Source: JANRIC01 sp033765345 (GTDB lineage Bacteria > Bacteroidota > Bacteroidia > Cytophagales > Microscillaceae). Taken from it: 64,000 bases of DNA. Below the pieces are notes generated by a model. That model was given only the letters and a program-made list of their open reading frames with translations, was not told the origin of the DNA and searched no databases. Positions 17,816-25,687 of this stretch are shown one piece after another. Numbering within the stretch: the first letter of the stretch is position 1; each line of letters starts with the position of its first letter. The position numbers and the translations under genes are program-made. Location of the stretch: assembly GCA_033765345.1 (NCBI GenBank), contig JANRIC010000136.1, positions 4,576 to 68,575 of the forward strand, in the 5' to 3' direction.

Positions 17816-18445
17816 TTATCTTGCCAAAAATCCCAGTCCGGCCGGCTGATAAAGCAACCAACCCGTAAGGCTCTCACGGCCTTGGTAGGTCATCATTACT
17901 TCGTGTTCTACCAGATCACTTTTGAACAATACCAGTCTGTTGCCAAGTGGTTCTACTAGGATTTCCCGATCGTCCTGATAGATTTTCAATTCTCCACCAT
18001 CGCCAGGCTGCCATTTTTCATTCAAGTAAAAAACTAGGGAGATCAGGCGATTGTTCTGTTCCCGAAACTGATCCAAATGCCTTTTGTAAAAAGTACCCGG
18101 AGGATAATAAGCCAGGTGAAACTCGCTGTCTGAAATACTCAGATAACAATAGCGATTTAAGCGAGCTATCCATTCATCTATCAAAGAAAAAAAACCAGTC
18201 AGAGGTTTATCACGCTCCCGATCAAGCCAATAAACCCAATCACCCCGGATATTTTTGTCAATTTGAAAATCCTGCAAAGTACCGATCCCAGCTTTGGCAA
18301 ATTCTTCCTGAGTCAGCAAAGATTGATAATAGGTTTTTATTTCTGCAAAGGTTCGGTCTGGAATAACTTGATCAATCAGCACATAATGCTGGTCTGAGAG
18401 TCTGTCGATCCACTCGAGCCAGGTTTCCTCGGAGATAGTATTCAT
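17816..18445 (-). CDS. 2-oxoglutarate/Fe(II)-dependent oxygenase, prolyl hydroxylase (SM-20) type
   Basis: The 209-residue protein has the iron-binding HxD...H triad of the double-stranded beta-helix oxygenases: YKRHLDQF, then LVFYLNEKWQPGDGGELKIY and DLVEHEVM, followed by the arginine in GRESLTGW that binds 2-oxoglutarate. This is the layout of bacterial prolyl-4-hydroxylase/SM-20 homologues, which hydroxylate proline in target proteins such as EF-Tu in some species; the target here is unknown. The ATG at 18445 gives MNTISEETWLEWID; a longer frame starting at 18511 adds a segment without family character. It is divergent from the HD-domain gene. Confidence 0.85.
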   Translation of the reverse strand: MNTISEETWLEWIDRLSDQHYVLIDQVIPDRTFAEIKTYYQSLLTQEEFAKAGIGTLQDFQIDKNIRGDWVYWLDRERDKPLTGFFSLIDEWIARLNRYCYLSISDSEFHLAYYPPGTFYKRHLDQFREQNNRLISLVFYLNEKWQPGDGGELKIYQDDREILVEPLGNRLVLFKSDLVEHEVMMTYQGRESLTGWLLYQPAGLGFLAR

Positions 18446-18537
18446 GATTTTTTTGAAATGTATTACGAAGTTAACAAATACAGGCAAATATTCTATAATT
18501 TGTGGATACATTTGTAAATTAATCCAAATTCAAATTT

Positions 18538-19080
18538 ATGGCATTCAACCCTCACATTTATAGACAAACCGTTACTTTTGCTGGTAAAGCGCATGCGGGG
18601 CATCACATACCCGGCACTACCATCCCCTACGTGACTCACCTGGCTGCCGTGGCTGCCGAAACGATCTCAGCCATCTTACAAAGTAATGAAGATCACTTGG
18701 ATATAGATTTTGCTGTGCAATGCGCCCTCTTGCACGATGTCATCGAGGATACTTCTGTAAAATACGAAGAACTGATTACCTCCTTTGGTGAAAAAGTAGC
18801 TCAGGGTGTACTTGCACTGACGAAAAACGATCAACTTCCCTTCTCAGAACAAATGGCAGATAGCCTGAAACGTATCTTAGAACAAGGACCAGAAGTGCGT
18901 ATCGTCAAAATGGCCGACCGGATTGATAACCTCTACCTTCCTGCCCTTTACTGGACTTCAGCCAAAAGAAAATACTATCAGGAAGAAGCCCGACTAATCC
19001 TCGATACCCTGAAGGGTGTCAATCCTTATATTGAGCAGCGACTCGCTCAGAAAATCGAGGATTATACCAAGTATTTTTAA
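18538..19080 (+). CDS. HD-domain hydrolase, (p)ppGpp hydrolase-like (SpoT/MESH1 type)
   Basis: The 180-residue protein is essentially a stand-alone RelA/SpoT-type HD domain. It shows AHAGHHIPGTTIPYVTHLAAV, the HD signature ALLHDVIEDT, and late-domain VKMADRIDNL, matching the Mn-dependent hydrolase of small alarmone hydrolases. The synthetase domain is absent. The inferred function is hydrolysis of (p)ppGpp or a related nucleotide. A candidate -7 element TACATTTG lies at 18507-18514. Confidence 0.85.
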   Translation: MAFNPHIYRQTVTFAGKAHAGHHIPGTTIPYVTHLAAVAAETISAILQSNEDHLDIDFAVQCALLHDVIEDTSVKYEELITSFGEKVAQGVLALTKNDQLPFSEQMADSLKRILEQGPEVRIVKMADRIDNLYLPALYWTSAKRKYYQEEARLILDTLKGVNPYIEQRLAQKIEDYTKYF

Positions 19081-19543
19081 GGGGAATTATTCCTTGCTTC
19101 TTCTGATTTTTATAGCTTAAAACATCTCCCTTCTGCCCTATTGTGTGCTAGAATGCCTCTTTGAAGCTTATCGATAAATAAAATGTGAACTGAGGTGCGT
19201 ATAAGCAGCCATTTTAGTACGACTAAGGCTAAAAAAATCTTTCAAAATTCGTAAATTGCCTACAAAAAAAATTAAGTATCCTCATGGCAAAGTACATCAA
19301 CCCCTATACAGATTTTGGTTTCAAAAAACTCTTTGGCGAGGAGGCAAATAAGGATTTATTAATTGATTTTTTGAACCAACTTTTGCCTGCACATCACCAA
19401 ATTGCAGACTTAAATTTTCGAAATGTTGAAAATTTAGCTGATTTGTCGGCAGAAAGAAAGGCAATTTTTGATATTCATTGTATGGCCGTTTCAGGCGAAA
19501 GGTTTATCGTGGAGATGCAAAAAACAAAAATAAAATTCTTCCA

Positions 19544-19588
19544 CCCCCCTTTTTAATTTCCCCCCTAAATAGGGGGATTTAAGGGGGG
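19544..19588. repeat. C/G-tract compound palindrome
   Basis: CCCCCC...CCCCCCTA, the loop AA and TAGGGGG...GGGGGG form a nested 45-bp palindrome with two pairs of C/G tracts. It interrupts the PD-(D/E)XK gene right after codons for KIKFF. Palindromes of this style are dispersed repeats in several bacterial phyla. Confidence 0.75.
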
Positions 19589-19627
19589 TACGAGAATAAG
19601 CCCAACAGGGGGATTGGAATTTCAAAT

Positions 19628-19730
19628 TATACTCAAACCGAAGTGGTTTTCCGAGATTTTAGCTTTTAAATCATTAATAATCAAGCTAATCAATCAAGAA
19701 AATCAGGCAAATCACTTCAATCTGGGTATA
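19628..19730. repeat. 103-bp inverted-repeat element, copy 2 (inside a gene)
   Basis: The orientation is opposite to copies 1, 3 and 5: it starts TATACTCAAACCGAAGTG and ends CACTTCAATCTGGGTATA. It is inserted in the PD-(D/E)XK gene. Deleting 101 bp and leaving a single TA rejoins codons into the conserved WNFKLESIYFVAMLDF. Confidence 0.92.
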
Positions 19731-20358
19731 GAATCGATTTATTTTGTGGCTATGTTGGATTTTGAGTATGACGAAGCTGAGGAAAGACGTAAATTTAGGC
19801 GTGATGTAGCCCTCAAAGATCAAGACGGAGATTTGTTTTTTGATAAATTGCATTTCAAATTTTTACAAATGCCTTTGTTCAAGAAGCAAGAACACGAATT
19901 AGAAACTAAATTTGACAAATGGTGTTACTTTCTCAAAAACTTAGAAACTTTTGACCATATTCCTGCTATCCTTAATGAACCCATTTTCCAAAAAGTCTTT
20001 GGTACAGCCGAATTAGCAAGTTTAACCCCAGAACAAAGGGCTATTTATGAGGAGAATTTGATTCAATATTGGGGTATGAAAAGTGCCATCGAAACAGCTG
20101 TGGAAACAGCAGTTGAGGAAAAACAAATTGAAATTGCAAAAAACTTAATTTCGCTGGGTTCTGATAATGACTTTATCGTCAAAGCAACTGGACTAACAGT
20201 TGAACAAATAGAGCATTTGCGTAATGCAACGAAGAAAAACTGATGGCTACATACATTACGTCTGCAAAAAGATGGGCTGATGCACATAATCTGGGCATTA
20301 TATAAACTAAGGCGCGTATAAGTACATGCTGTTTGTAAGGCTAAAACGACAGACACCA

Positions 20359-21065
20359 ATGAGACTAAAAGACATTTTTTCAGACAATAAGACAAGAGTT
20401 TTCGTGGTGACTAACCAAGCCGAAGTAGATGAACTTAATTGGACAATTGAGCCGACTGATTTTGACCTTTTGTCAGAAGAAGATAATATTTATTACGTAA
20501 AAGCCATTCAAGTTTCAGCAGACAATACTTCTGACTGTTATACCCAGATTGAAGTGATTTGCCTGATTTTCTTGATTGATTAGCTTGATTATTAATGATT
20601 TAAAAGCTAAAATCTCGGAAAACCACTTCGGTTTGAGTATACATTGGAATAATGACACCTGAAAGAATTGCTGAAACGGTTGTGAAAAGAGAACCAAATG
20701 GACAAGTTCTAGCTGAAAGCATTTACGACCAAAAGCAAAGTATAATTCCAACAGTTGCCTCTGACTGTTTTGGCGACTATGAATTGTTTTATGCAAAAGA
20801 AAATCCACAAATTGGAGTTGACATTTTAAGAGACAGACAGCCAAAAGCTATCAACAAAAATGTTGTTGCAGAAGACTTAGGATCTATTTTACGGGACGAG
20901 AATAGAATTGAAGAAGCGATTGAAGCATTTATAATCAGCGAGCAGACAGGGCCTTCTTCTGAGTATGTTTACTTTGAACTTTCAAGACTTTATCGAGACA
21001 TTGGACAGACTGATAATGAATTGAAATACAAGCAAAAATTCAAAGACAATGGCGGAGTTGAATAG
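20359..21065 (+). pseudogene. Gene of unknown function split by a 103-bp element; C-terminal TPR-like region
   Basis: The 5' part starts at ATG 20359 (RLKDIFSDNKTRVFVVTNQ) and runs into the element at 20539. Deleting the element and keeping one TA joins SDCY to IGIMTPERIAETVV in a single frame, giving a protein of about 200 residues that ends KQKFKDNGGVE at 21065. The C-terminal part (RIEEAIEAFIISEQTG and YVYFELSRLYRDIGQTDNELKYKQKF) looks like a TPR pair. As it stands, the first half reads into the element and stops at 20583; the second half could start from an internal ATG at 20652. No family was recognised. A large inverted repeat follows the stop codon. Confidence 0.8.
20539..20641. repeat. 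103-bp inverted-repeat element, copy 3 (inside a gene)
   Basis: The sequence matches the copy at 789-891 in the same orientation and appears identical by eye. It is flanked by TA on both sides and interrupts a gene whose reading frame is exactly restored when the element plus one TA is removed. Confidence 0.93.
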
Positions 21066-21092
21066 TGAACAAAAAAGCCCAGCCCATAACAT

Positions 21093-21190
21093 CGGCTTGG
21101 CAAAGGCAAGACAAACGGAAGCAAATCAATATTTGTACTTCTATCAGCATGTGTGCTGATGATTTTAAATGCCCTGCCTTCGCCAAGCCC
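21093..21190. repeat. Large inverted repeat downstream of the split gene (attC-like fold)
   Basis: The arms CGGCTTGGCAAAGGCAA (from 21093) and CTGCCTTCGCCAAGCCC (to 21190) pair with about two mismatches and enclose a perfect internal hairpin ATCAGCA/TGCTGAT (21143-21160). Size, GC-rich arms and position directly after a gene resemble integron attC sites, but no canonical GTTRRRY/RYYYAAC boxes were found. It may instead be a terminator or dispersed palindrome. Confidence 0.6.
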
Positions 21191-21299
21191 TAAACCCCTG
21201 TACAGCACTCAAAAAACAACTCTAAATCAAAAAAATACACTAAACTGGAAATACCCCAAGTACGCAATCCTCCCCAAAAAAAATTTATAAAAAAATTAT

Positions 21300-21341
21300 G
21301 TAGTCAAATACTTTTTTTACTATATTTGTGTAGTTGACTAC
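21300..21341 (+). promoter_or_regulatory. Promoter and probable MarR operator of the MarR-GNAT gene
   Basis: TATATTTG at 21321-21328 matches the Bacteroidota -7 element TAnnTTTG. Overlapping its downstream side is the palindrome GTAGTTGACTAC (21330-21341), and a related half site GTAGTCAA lies three helical turns upstream at 21300. MarR-family repressors commonly bind such TAGTTGACTA sites over their own promoters, so autoregulation is inferred. Confidence 0.6.
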
Positions 21342-21348
21342 ATAGATT

Positions 21349-22341
21349 ATGCAAGAAGAAGATTTTCTACGAGAATTGGGTGTGCTAGCTTTTACGACCC
21401 GCCTGAAAAGAATCAGTGACAAGATGCTTCAGGATGGCAAAAAGTTGTACAAAAAATTAGATTATGAGATAGAGCCTAATTGGTACGTAATTTTTAAAAT
21501 CCTACAAAAATACGGCTCACTTTCTATTACGGAGATAGCGCAAAAAATTCAGATTTCACATCCTTCGGTGATTACGATGGTAGAAAAAATGAATGCTAAG
21601 GGATTCCTGGAGTCGGTCAGTGATGAAGAAGACCAACGAAAGCGATTGTTAAGCCTGAGTGAAAAGGCAATCAATATGCTGCCTGTTTTTGAAGAAACCT
21701 GGAAAGCAGGTGTTCGCGGGCTTGATTATTTGCTAAAAGGCACCCCTATACTCGAGATCTTAGACAAGATAGAAGACGGTTTGAATAAAAAAGGATTTAA
21801 GGAAAGAGCCTTACAAGAAATCAGTCACCCATCATCCATTAAACATACAAAAACCATGACAACTGTCCAACTCAATGAATCTTTCATAGAAGTCATCAGC
21901 TATGAGCGTGCGTATGCGAGCGATTTTGCCCGCTTGAATTATGAGTGGTTAGAGCAGTATTTTAGCGTAGAAGATCACGACGTAGAAATGCTTGAAAACC
22001 CCGAACAGTACATTATTCAGCCCGGAGGGCAAATTTTCCTGGCTACGGTCAATCAACGGGCTGTGGGTACTGTTGCCCTGATTGTACTGGATGAAAATAC
22101 CTTTGAATTGGCCAAAATGGCAGTATTGCCAGAATTCAAGGGCAAAAAAATCGGCAAACGACTTATGCTTTGTGCGATTGATTATGCCATTAAAGTAGGG
22201 AAAAAACGACTGATTCTGGAATCTAATACCAAGTTAACCCCTGCACTTAATTTGTATTTGAAAATGGGGTTTAAGATCATTCCCTTAGACCCAAATTCGC
22301 CGTATCATCGCGCCAACATCCGAATGGAAATGATCCTTTAA
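21349..22341 (+). CDS. MarR-family regulator fused to GNAT acetyltransferase
   Basis: The 330-residue protein has an N-terminal winged helix-turn-helix of the MarR type (about 1-150; GSLSITEIAQKIQISHPSVI and a wing with ESVSDEEDQRKRLLSLSEKA). The C-terminal GNAT domain (about 180-330) has an acetyl-CoA loop EFKGKKIGKRLML and ends LNLYLKMGFKII. Such bifunctional fusions are widespread in Bacteroidota; the acetyl acceptor and ligand are unknown. A palindrome overlapping its promoter suggests self-repression. The next small membrane gene starts 12 bp later and is likely co-transcribed. Confidence 0.9.
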   Translation: MQEEDFLRELGVLAFTTRLKRISDKMLQDGKKLYKKLDYEIEPNWYVIFKILQKYGSLSITEIAQKIQISHPSVITMVEKMNAKGFLESVSDEEDQRKRLLSLSEKAINMLPVFEETWKAGVRGLDYLLKGTPILEILDKIEDGLNKKGFKERALQEISHPSSIKHTKTMTTVQLNESFIEVISYERAYASDFARLNYEWLEQYFSVEDHDVEMLENPEQYIIQPGGQIFLATVNQRAVGTVALIVLDENTFELAKMAVLPEFKGKKIGKRLMLCAIDYAIKVGKKRLILESNTKLTPALNLYLKMGFKIIPLDPNSPYHRANIRMEMIL

Positions 22342-22352
22342 TATATCAAGTA

Positions 22353-22568
22353 ATGGTTGAACTAATTGCTTATACAGCACTGATAATCAGCTTATTATCA
22401 ATGAGTATGCGTAAGATTCACCTGTTGCGATATTTGCATATTGTATCCAGCAGTTTATATGGGATTTATGGTTTTTTTATTGCTTCACAGCCCTTGATGG
22501 TAGGTGCTGGTTTATTTGTGATGATTCATATTTATCAATTGGCAAATACACCACAGGGCAGAAAATAG
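22353..22568 (+). CDS. Small membrane protein, YgjV-like
   Basis: This 71-residue protein has three hydrophobic stretches (LIAYTALIISLLSMSM, LRYLHIVSSSLYGIYGFFIA, LMVGAGLFVMIHIYQL). The arrangement, with a basic first loop and a hydrophobic S-x-Y-G-I-Y-G helix, resembles short YgjV-type inner membrane proteins. No function is known. It starts 12 bp after the MarR-GNAT gene and is probably in the same transcript. Confidence 0.6.
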   Translation: MVELIAYTALIISLLSMSMRKIHLLRYLHIVSSSLYGIYGFFIASQPLMVGAGLFVMIHIYQLANTPQGRK

Positions 22569-22583
22569 AAAGAATTATGTATT

Positions 22584-22732
22584 TATACTCAAACCGAAGT
22601 GGTTTTAATACAAAAACAAGACCCTTACAGGGGAGCTTTTAGCGCTTAAATCATGAATAATCAAGTTAATCAATCAAGAAAACTTGCCCCAAAGGGGTCT
22701 TGTATTTCCTAAATCACTTTAATCTGGGTATA
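22584..22732. repeat. 149-bp variant of the inverted-repeat element, copy 4
   Basis: It has the same ends as the 103-bp copies (TATACTCAAACCGAAGTGG ... ACTTTAATCTGGGTATA). Two extra blocks about 25 bp long are inserted symmetrically in the arms: AAACAAGACCCTTACAGGGG on the left, CTTGCCCCAAAGGGGTCTTG on the right. The blocks are themselves complementary, so the element still folds as one long hairpin. Confidence 0.85.
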
Positions 22733-22884
22733 AAGTGCGAAAGCAACATTTTGTCAAAGCATTTCGCCTTTGAAGTTGTTTAGAAAAATTTGCTTAAAAT
22801 TTATAATAACAGTATTTCTTCTCAACACATTCATAAGCGAAAAGCTTTGCTGAATAGCTGACATTGTTATCCATGAATTGGTAT

Positions 22885-24030
22885 TTATTTCAACAATTCA
22901 GCTACTTTTTGTTCCAGAGCAGGGCCGCGCAGGTTTTTATCTACAATCATACCGTCTGCATTGACCAAATAGGTCGCTGGGATTGCCTGCACGTGATAGG
23001 TTTGAGCGGCTTCGGAATACCAGAATTTGAGATCTGAGACGTGCATCCAGGGTAGCTTATCGTCGGCTATGGCTTTGAGCCAAGATTCACGATCTTGATC
23101 CAGGGATACGCCATAGATCTCGAAGCCTTTGTTTTTGTATTTTTCGTACAGTTTTACCACGTTGGGGTTTTCCATTCGGCAGGGTTTGCACCAGGAAGCC
23201 CAAAAATCAATAAGTACCAGTTTTCCTTTTAAAGAAGAAAGTTTTACCAATTTTCCTTGTGGGTTTTCCAGAGCAATTTCGGGGGCAGGTTTACCGATGG
23301 CCAAATGTTTGGTAGCTTCCAATTGCTGGTTGACGGCTAATAATTCTTGGTTGAATTGTTTGGTATAGATAGAATTGGGTAGTTCTTTATTCAAACGTTC
23401 GCTCAATTGATTGAGGTATTCTATTTCTTCCTGGCGGTCTAGCAAGCTGGCAGCACGAACCATTACAATGGAAGGTTTCATTTGATCAATAAATTTTTTT
23501 ACTTTCTGCACACTTTCTTGCTGAATTTTGAGATAAGCAGTTTGTATATTCATCATTTCTTCTTCGGGATTATCCACGTTTTCCTTTCGGAGTGCTTCTA
23601 CCTGACTGCTATATGCTTGGTAGATTTCCTCAAGTTGTTCATAATAACGCGTATCCTGAGAGCCCTCTACTTGATAACTAAGTTGCGCCTGGCGGGTATC
23701 TAAGCTTATCGTGATATTCTCGTGATTTAATACCAGAGGTATGTCCTGTTTATGAGAAATACTAAGAAGATAAAAATCTGGTTCAGGAACTTGTACCTGT
23801 AATACAAATTCTTGGCCTTGTATTTCGGCTGAATCAATGATTTCATTTTTTTCCTGAGCAACTTTTCGGAGTACCACCCAACCTTTTTGTGGGGACTGGA
23901 ACTTGCCCTTGATCTGAACGCTAGAACCTGCGATCGAGGCATCTTTTTTTTGTGTTGATTCGCAAGCAAACAAACCCGCTCCGATACTCCACAAGAGTAA
24001 ATACGAATATAATTTTTGTAATATAGGCAT
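22885..24030 (-). CDS. TlpA-family thiol-disulfide oxidoreductase lipoprotein (DUF4369-like N-terminus)
   Basis: The 381-residue protein has a lipoprotein signal (LLWSIGAGLFAC). An N-terminal beta domain of the DUF4369 type follows (VQIKGKFQSPQKGWVVLRKV), then a helical middle and a C-terminal thioredoxin/AhpC-TSA domain (about 245-381). The active site is FWASWCKPCRME, with Cys281 and Cys284, and the cis-proline region AIPATYLVNADG is present. Members act in the periplasm in reduction of disulfides, for example in cytochrome c maturation or oxidative stress. No cytochrome maturation genes are adjacent. Confidence 0.9.
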   Translation of the reverse strand: MPILQKLYSYLLLWSIGAGLFACESTQKKDASIAGSSVQIKGKFQSPQKGWVVLRKVAQEKNEIIDSAEIQGQEFVLQVQVPEPDFYLLSISHKQDIPLVLNHENITISLDTRQAQLSYQVEGSQDTRYYEQLEEIYQAYSSQVEALRKENVDNPEEEMMNIQTAYLKIQQESVQKVKKFIDQMKPSIVMVRAASLLDRQEEIEYLNQLSERLNKELPNSIYTKQFNQELLAVNQQLEATKHLAIGKPAPEIALENPQGKLVKLSSLKGKLVLIDFWASWCKPCRMENPNVVKLYEKYKNKGFEIYGVSLDQDRESWLKAIADDKLPWMHVSDLKFWYSEAAQTYHVQAIPATYLVNADGMIVDKNLRGPALEQKVAELLK

Positions 24031-24116
24031 ATTAAATCTAATTATTTTAAGGCTTTTTTACAAGAATAACAAAGAATGTTCAGAAACATTCTGATTTGCA
24101 GGAAAATAACATTTCA

Positions 24117-25571
24117 TTAGTATTCTGCCTCGTCCAGAGCCTTTTGAAGCAGTTGTTGGGTTAGTTTGGGGTCTGCTTTTCCCTGGGTTTTTTTCATGAT
24201 TTCTCCCATAAACATTCCTTGTAATCCTTTTTTACCGTTTTTATAGGCTTTTACTTTATCCAGATTGGCAGCAAGTACTTCCCTGATGGCAGACTCGAGG
24301 GTATTTTGATTGCTTTCCTGGATCCAATTATATGTTTTGGCAATTTCCTCGGCACTTCGGGGAGCTTCTTCAATCATCAAGGGCAATATTTTTTGAGAAG
24401 CGATGGTATGGCTAATTTTTCCGGCATCGATGAGTTTGAGCAATTCACAAAGGCCAGAGGGGGCTACCGGAAACTCGCTGATGGACAAGTTATGCTCATT
24501 GAGATAAGATTTAATATCACCGTTGAGCCAGTTGGCCACTGCTTTATATTGGGGATACAAAGCTACACAAGCCTCAAAATAGGCGGCTATTTGTTTTTCA
24601 TCACTCAGCAACTGGGCATCATAGGCAGAAAGTCCAAAATCACGTACGTATTTATCAAACAATTCCCAGGGCAGTGCGGGCATTTGCGCTTGGATGTTTT
24701 GCAGGGTTTCATCACTTATCTGGATGGGAGTCAGATCAGGCTCCGGAAAATACCGATAATCATTCAGCGTTTCTTTTTCACGCAAGGCAAAAGTTTTACC
24801 TACTTGAGCGTCAAAAGTGCGGGTTTCACGCATTACCTGCCCTCCTGACTCGATGAGTTTGATTTGGCGTTCGGCTTCATACACGATGGCTTTTCGGAGG
24901 TTTCGGATAGAATTCATATTTTTGATCTCTACCCTTGTTCCTAGTCTTTCCTGACCTCTTGGGCGCACCGATACATTGGCATCACAGCGTAAAGAGCCTT
25001 CTTCCATATTTCCATCACAAATATCCAGATAACGCACCAAGCGGCGTATTTCCTGCATATACAATGCAGCTTCTTCGGCAGAGCGCATATCGGGCTCACT
25101 TACGATTTCTACCAAAGGCACGCCGGCGCGGTTAAAGTCAATCCAGGAATGATCAGGATCATTGCTATGGATAGATTTGCCGGCATCTTCTTCCATGTGG
25201 ATGTGGTGCAGGCGAATCGTTTTGGTTTCAAACTCAGACAAACGAATATCTACCTTGCCCCCAATGCAGATGGGAGATTTATCCTGAGAAATTTGATAAC
25301 CCTTTGGTAAGTCGGGATAAAAATAATTTTTCCGGTCAAAAATATTCAATCGGTTGATTTCAGAGTTACAGGCCAATCCTACTCGAATGGCGTACTCGAC
25401 CATTTTCGCATTGGTTTTGGGCATAGCCCCAGGGTGTGCTAGGCTGATGACACTGATATGGGTGTTGGGTTCTCCTCCAAAAGCAGCCGAATCAGAGGCA
25501 AAAGCCTTGCTGAGGGTTGACAGTTGGGCGTGCACTTCCAATCCAATCACAATTTCGTAGCGGTCTTCCAT
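24117..25571 (-). CDS. gatB: Aspartyl/glutamyl-tRNA amidotransferase subunit B (GatB)
   Basis: The 484-residue protein is full length for GatB, the kinase and tRNA-binding subunit of the GatCAB complex. GatCAB converts misacylated Glu-tRNA(Gln) or Asp-tRNA(Asn) to the correct amide. Diagnostic segments are YEIVIGLEVHAQLST, NYFYPDLPKGYQISQ, the signature DFNRAGVPLVEIVSEPD, RCDANVSVRPRG and the C-terminal YqeY-like tail KAYKNGKKGLQGMFMGEIMKKTQGKADP. GatA and GatC are not in the window. Confidence 0.97.
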   Translation of the reverse strand: MEDRYEIVIGLEVHAQLSTLSKAFASDSAAFGGEPNTHISVISLAHPGAMPKTNAKMVEYAIRVGLACNSEINRLNIFDRKNYFYPDLPKGYQISQDKSPICIGGKVDIRLSEFETKTIRLHHIHMEEDAGKSIHSNDPDHSWIDFNRAGVPLVEIVSEPDMRSAEEAALYMQEIRRLVRYLDICDGNMEEGSLRCDANVSVRPRGQERLGTRVEIKNMNSIRNLRKAIVYEAERQIKLIESGGQVMRETRTFDAQVGKTFALREKETLNDYRYFPEPDLTPIQISDETLQNIQAQMPALPWELFDKYVRDFGLSAYDAQLLSDEKQIAAYFEACVALYPQYKAVANWLNGDIKSYLNEHNLSISEFPVAPSGLCELLKLIDAGKISHTIASQKILPLMIEEAPRSAEEIAKTYNWIQESNQNTLESAIREVLAANLDKVKAYKNGKKGLQGMFMGEIMKKTQGKADPKLTQQLLQKALDEAEY

Positions 25572-25687
25572 ACGTGTATTTTAGAAATATTTCTCAAAAT
25601 TAATGGAGAAATTAAAAAATAGCTAAATTACAGCGCATACAAATAATTAATTTATCTGATATTTTACAATTTGGTATTCCCCGAAAT

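Larger units (their letters stand above)
19284..20243 (+). pseudogene. PD-(D/E)XK nuclease-family (Rpn/transposase-like) gene broken by two palindromic insertions
   Basis: The 5' part encodes KYINPYTDFGFKKLFGEEAN and then RFIVEMQKTK, the start of the PD-(D/E)XK family transposase/Rpn-type nucleases. The frame is then broken by a C/G-tract palindrome (19544-19588) and by a 103-bp element (19628-19730). Between them the gene continues in another frame as RE-stop-AQQGDWNF, where the family usually has REQAQKGDWNF, so CAA has become TAA (19597-19599). Removing the 103-bp element with one TA restores DWNFKLESIYFVAMLDFE, which runs on into the intact 3' part (FDKLHFKFLQMPLF ... TGLTVEQIEHL). About 11 codons seem lost at the first insertion. 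The gene cannot make a full-length product. Confidence 0.85.
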
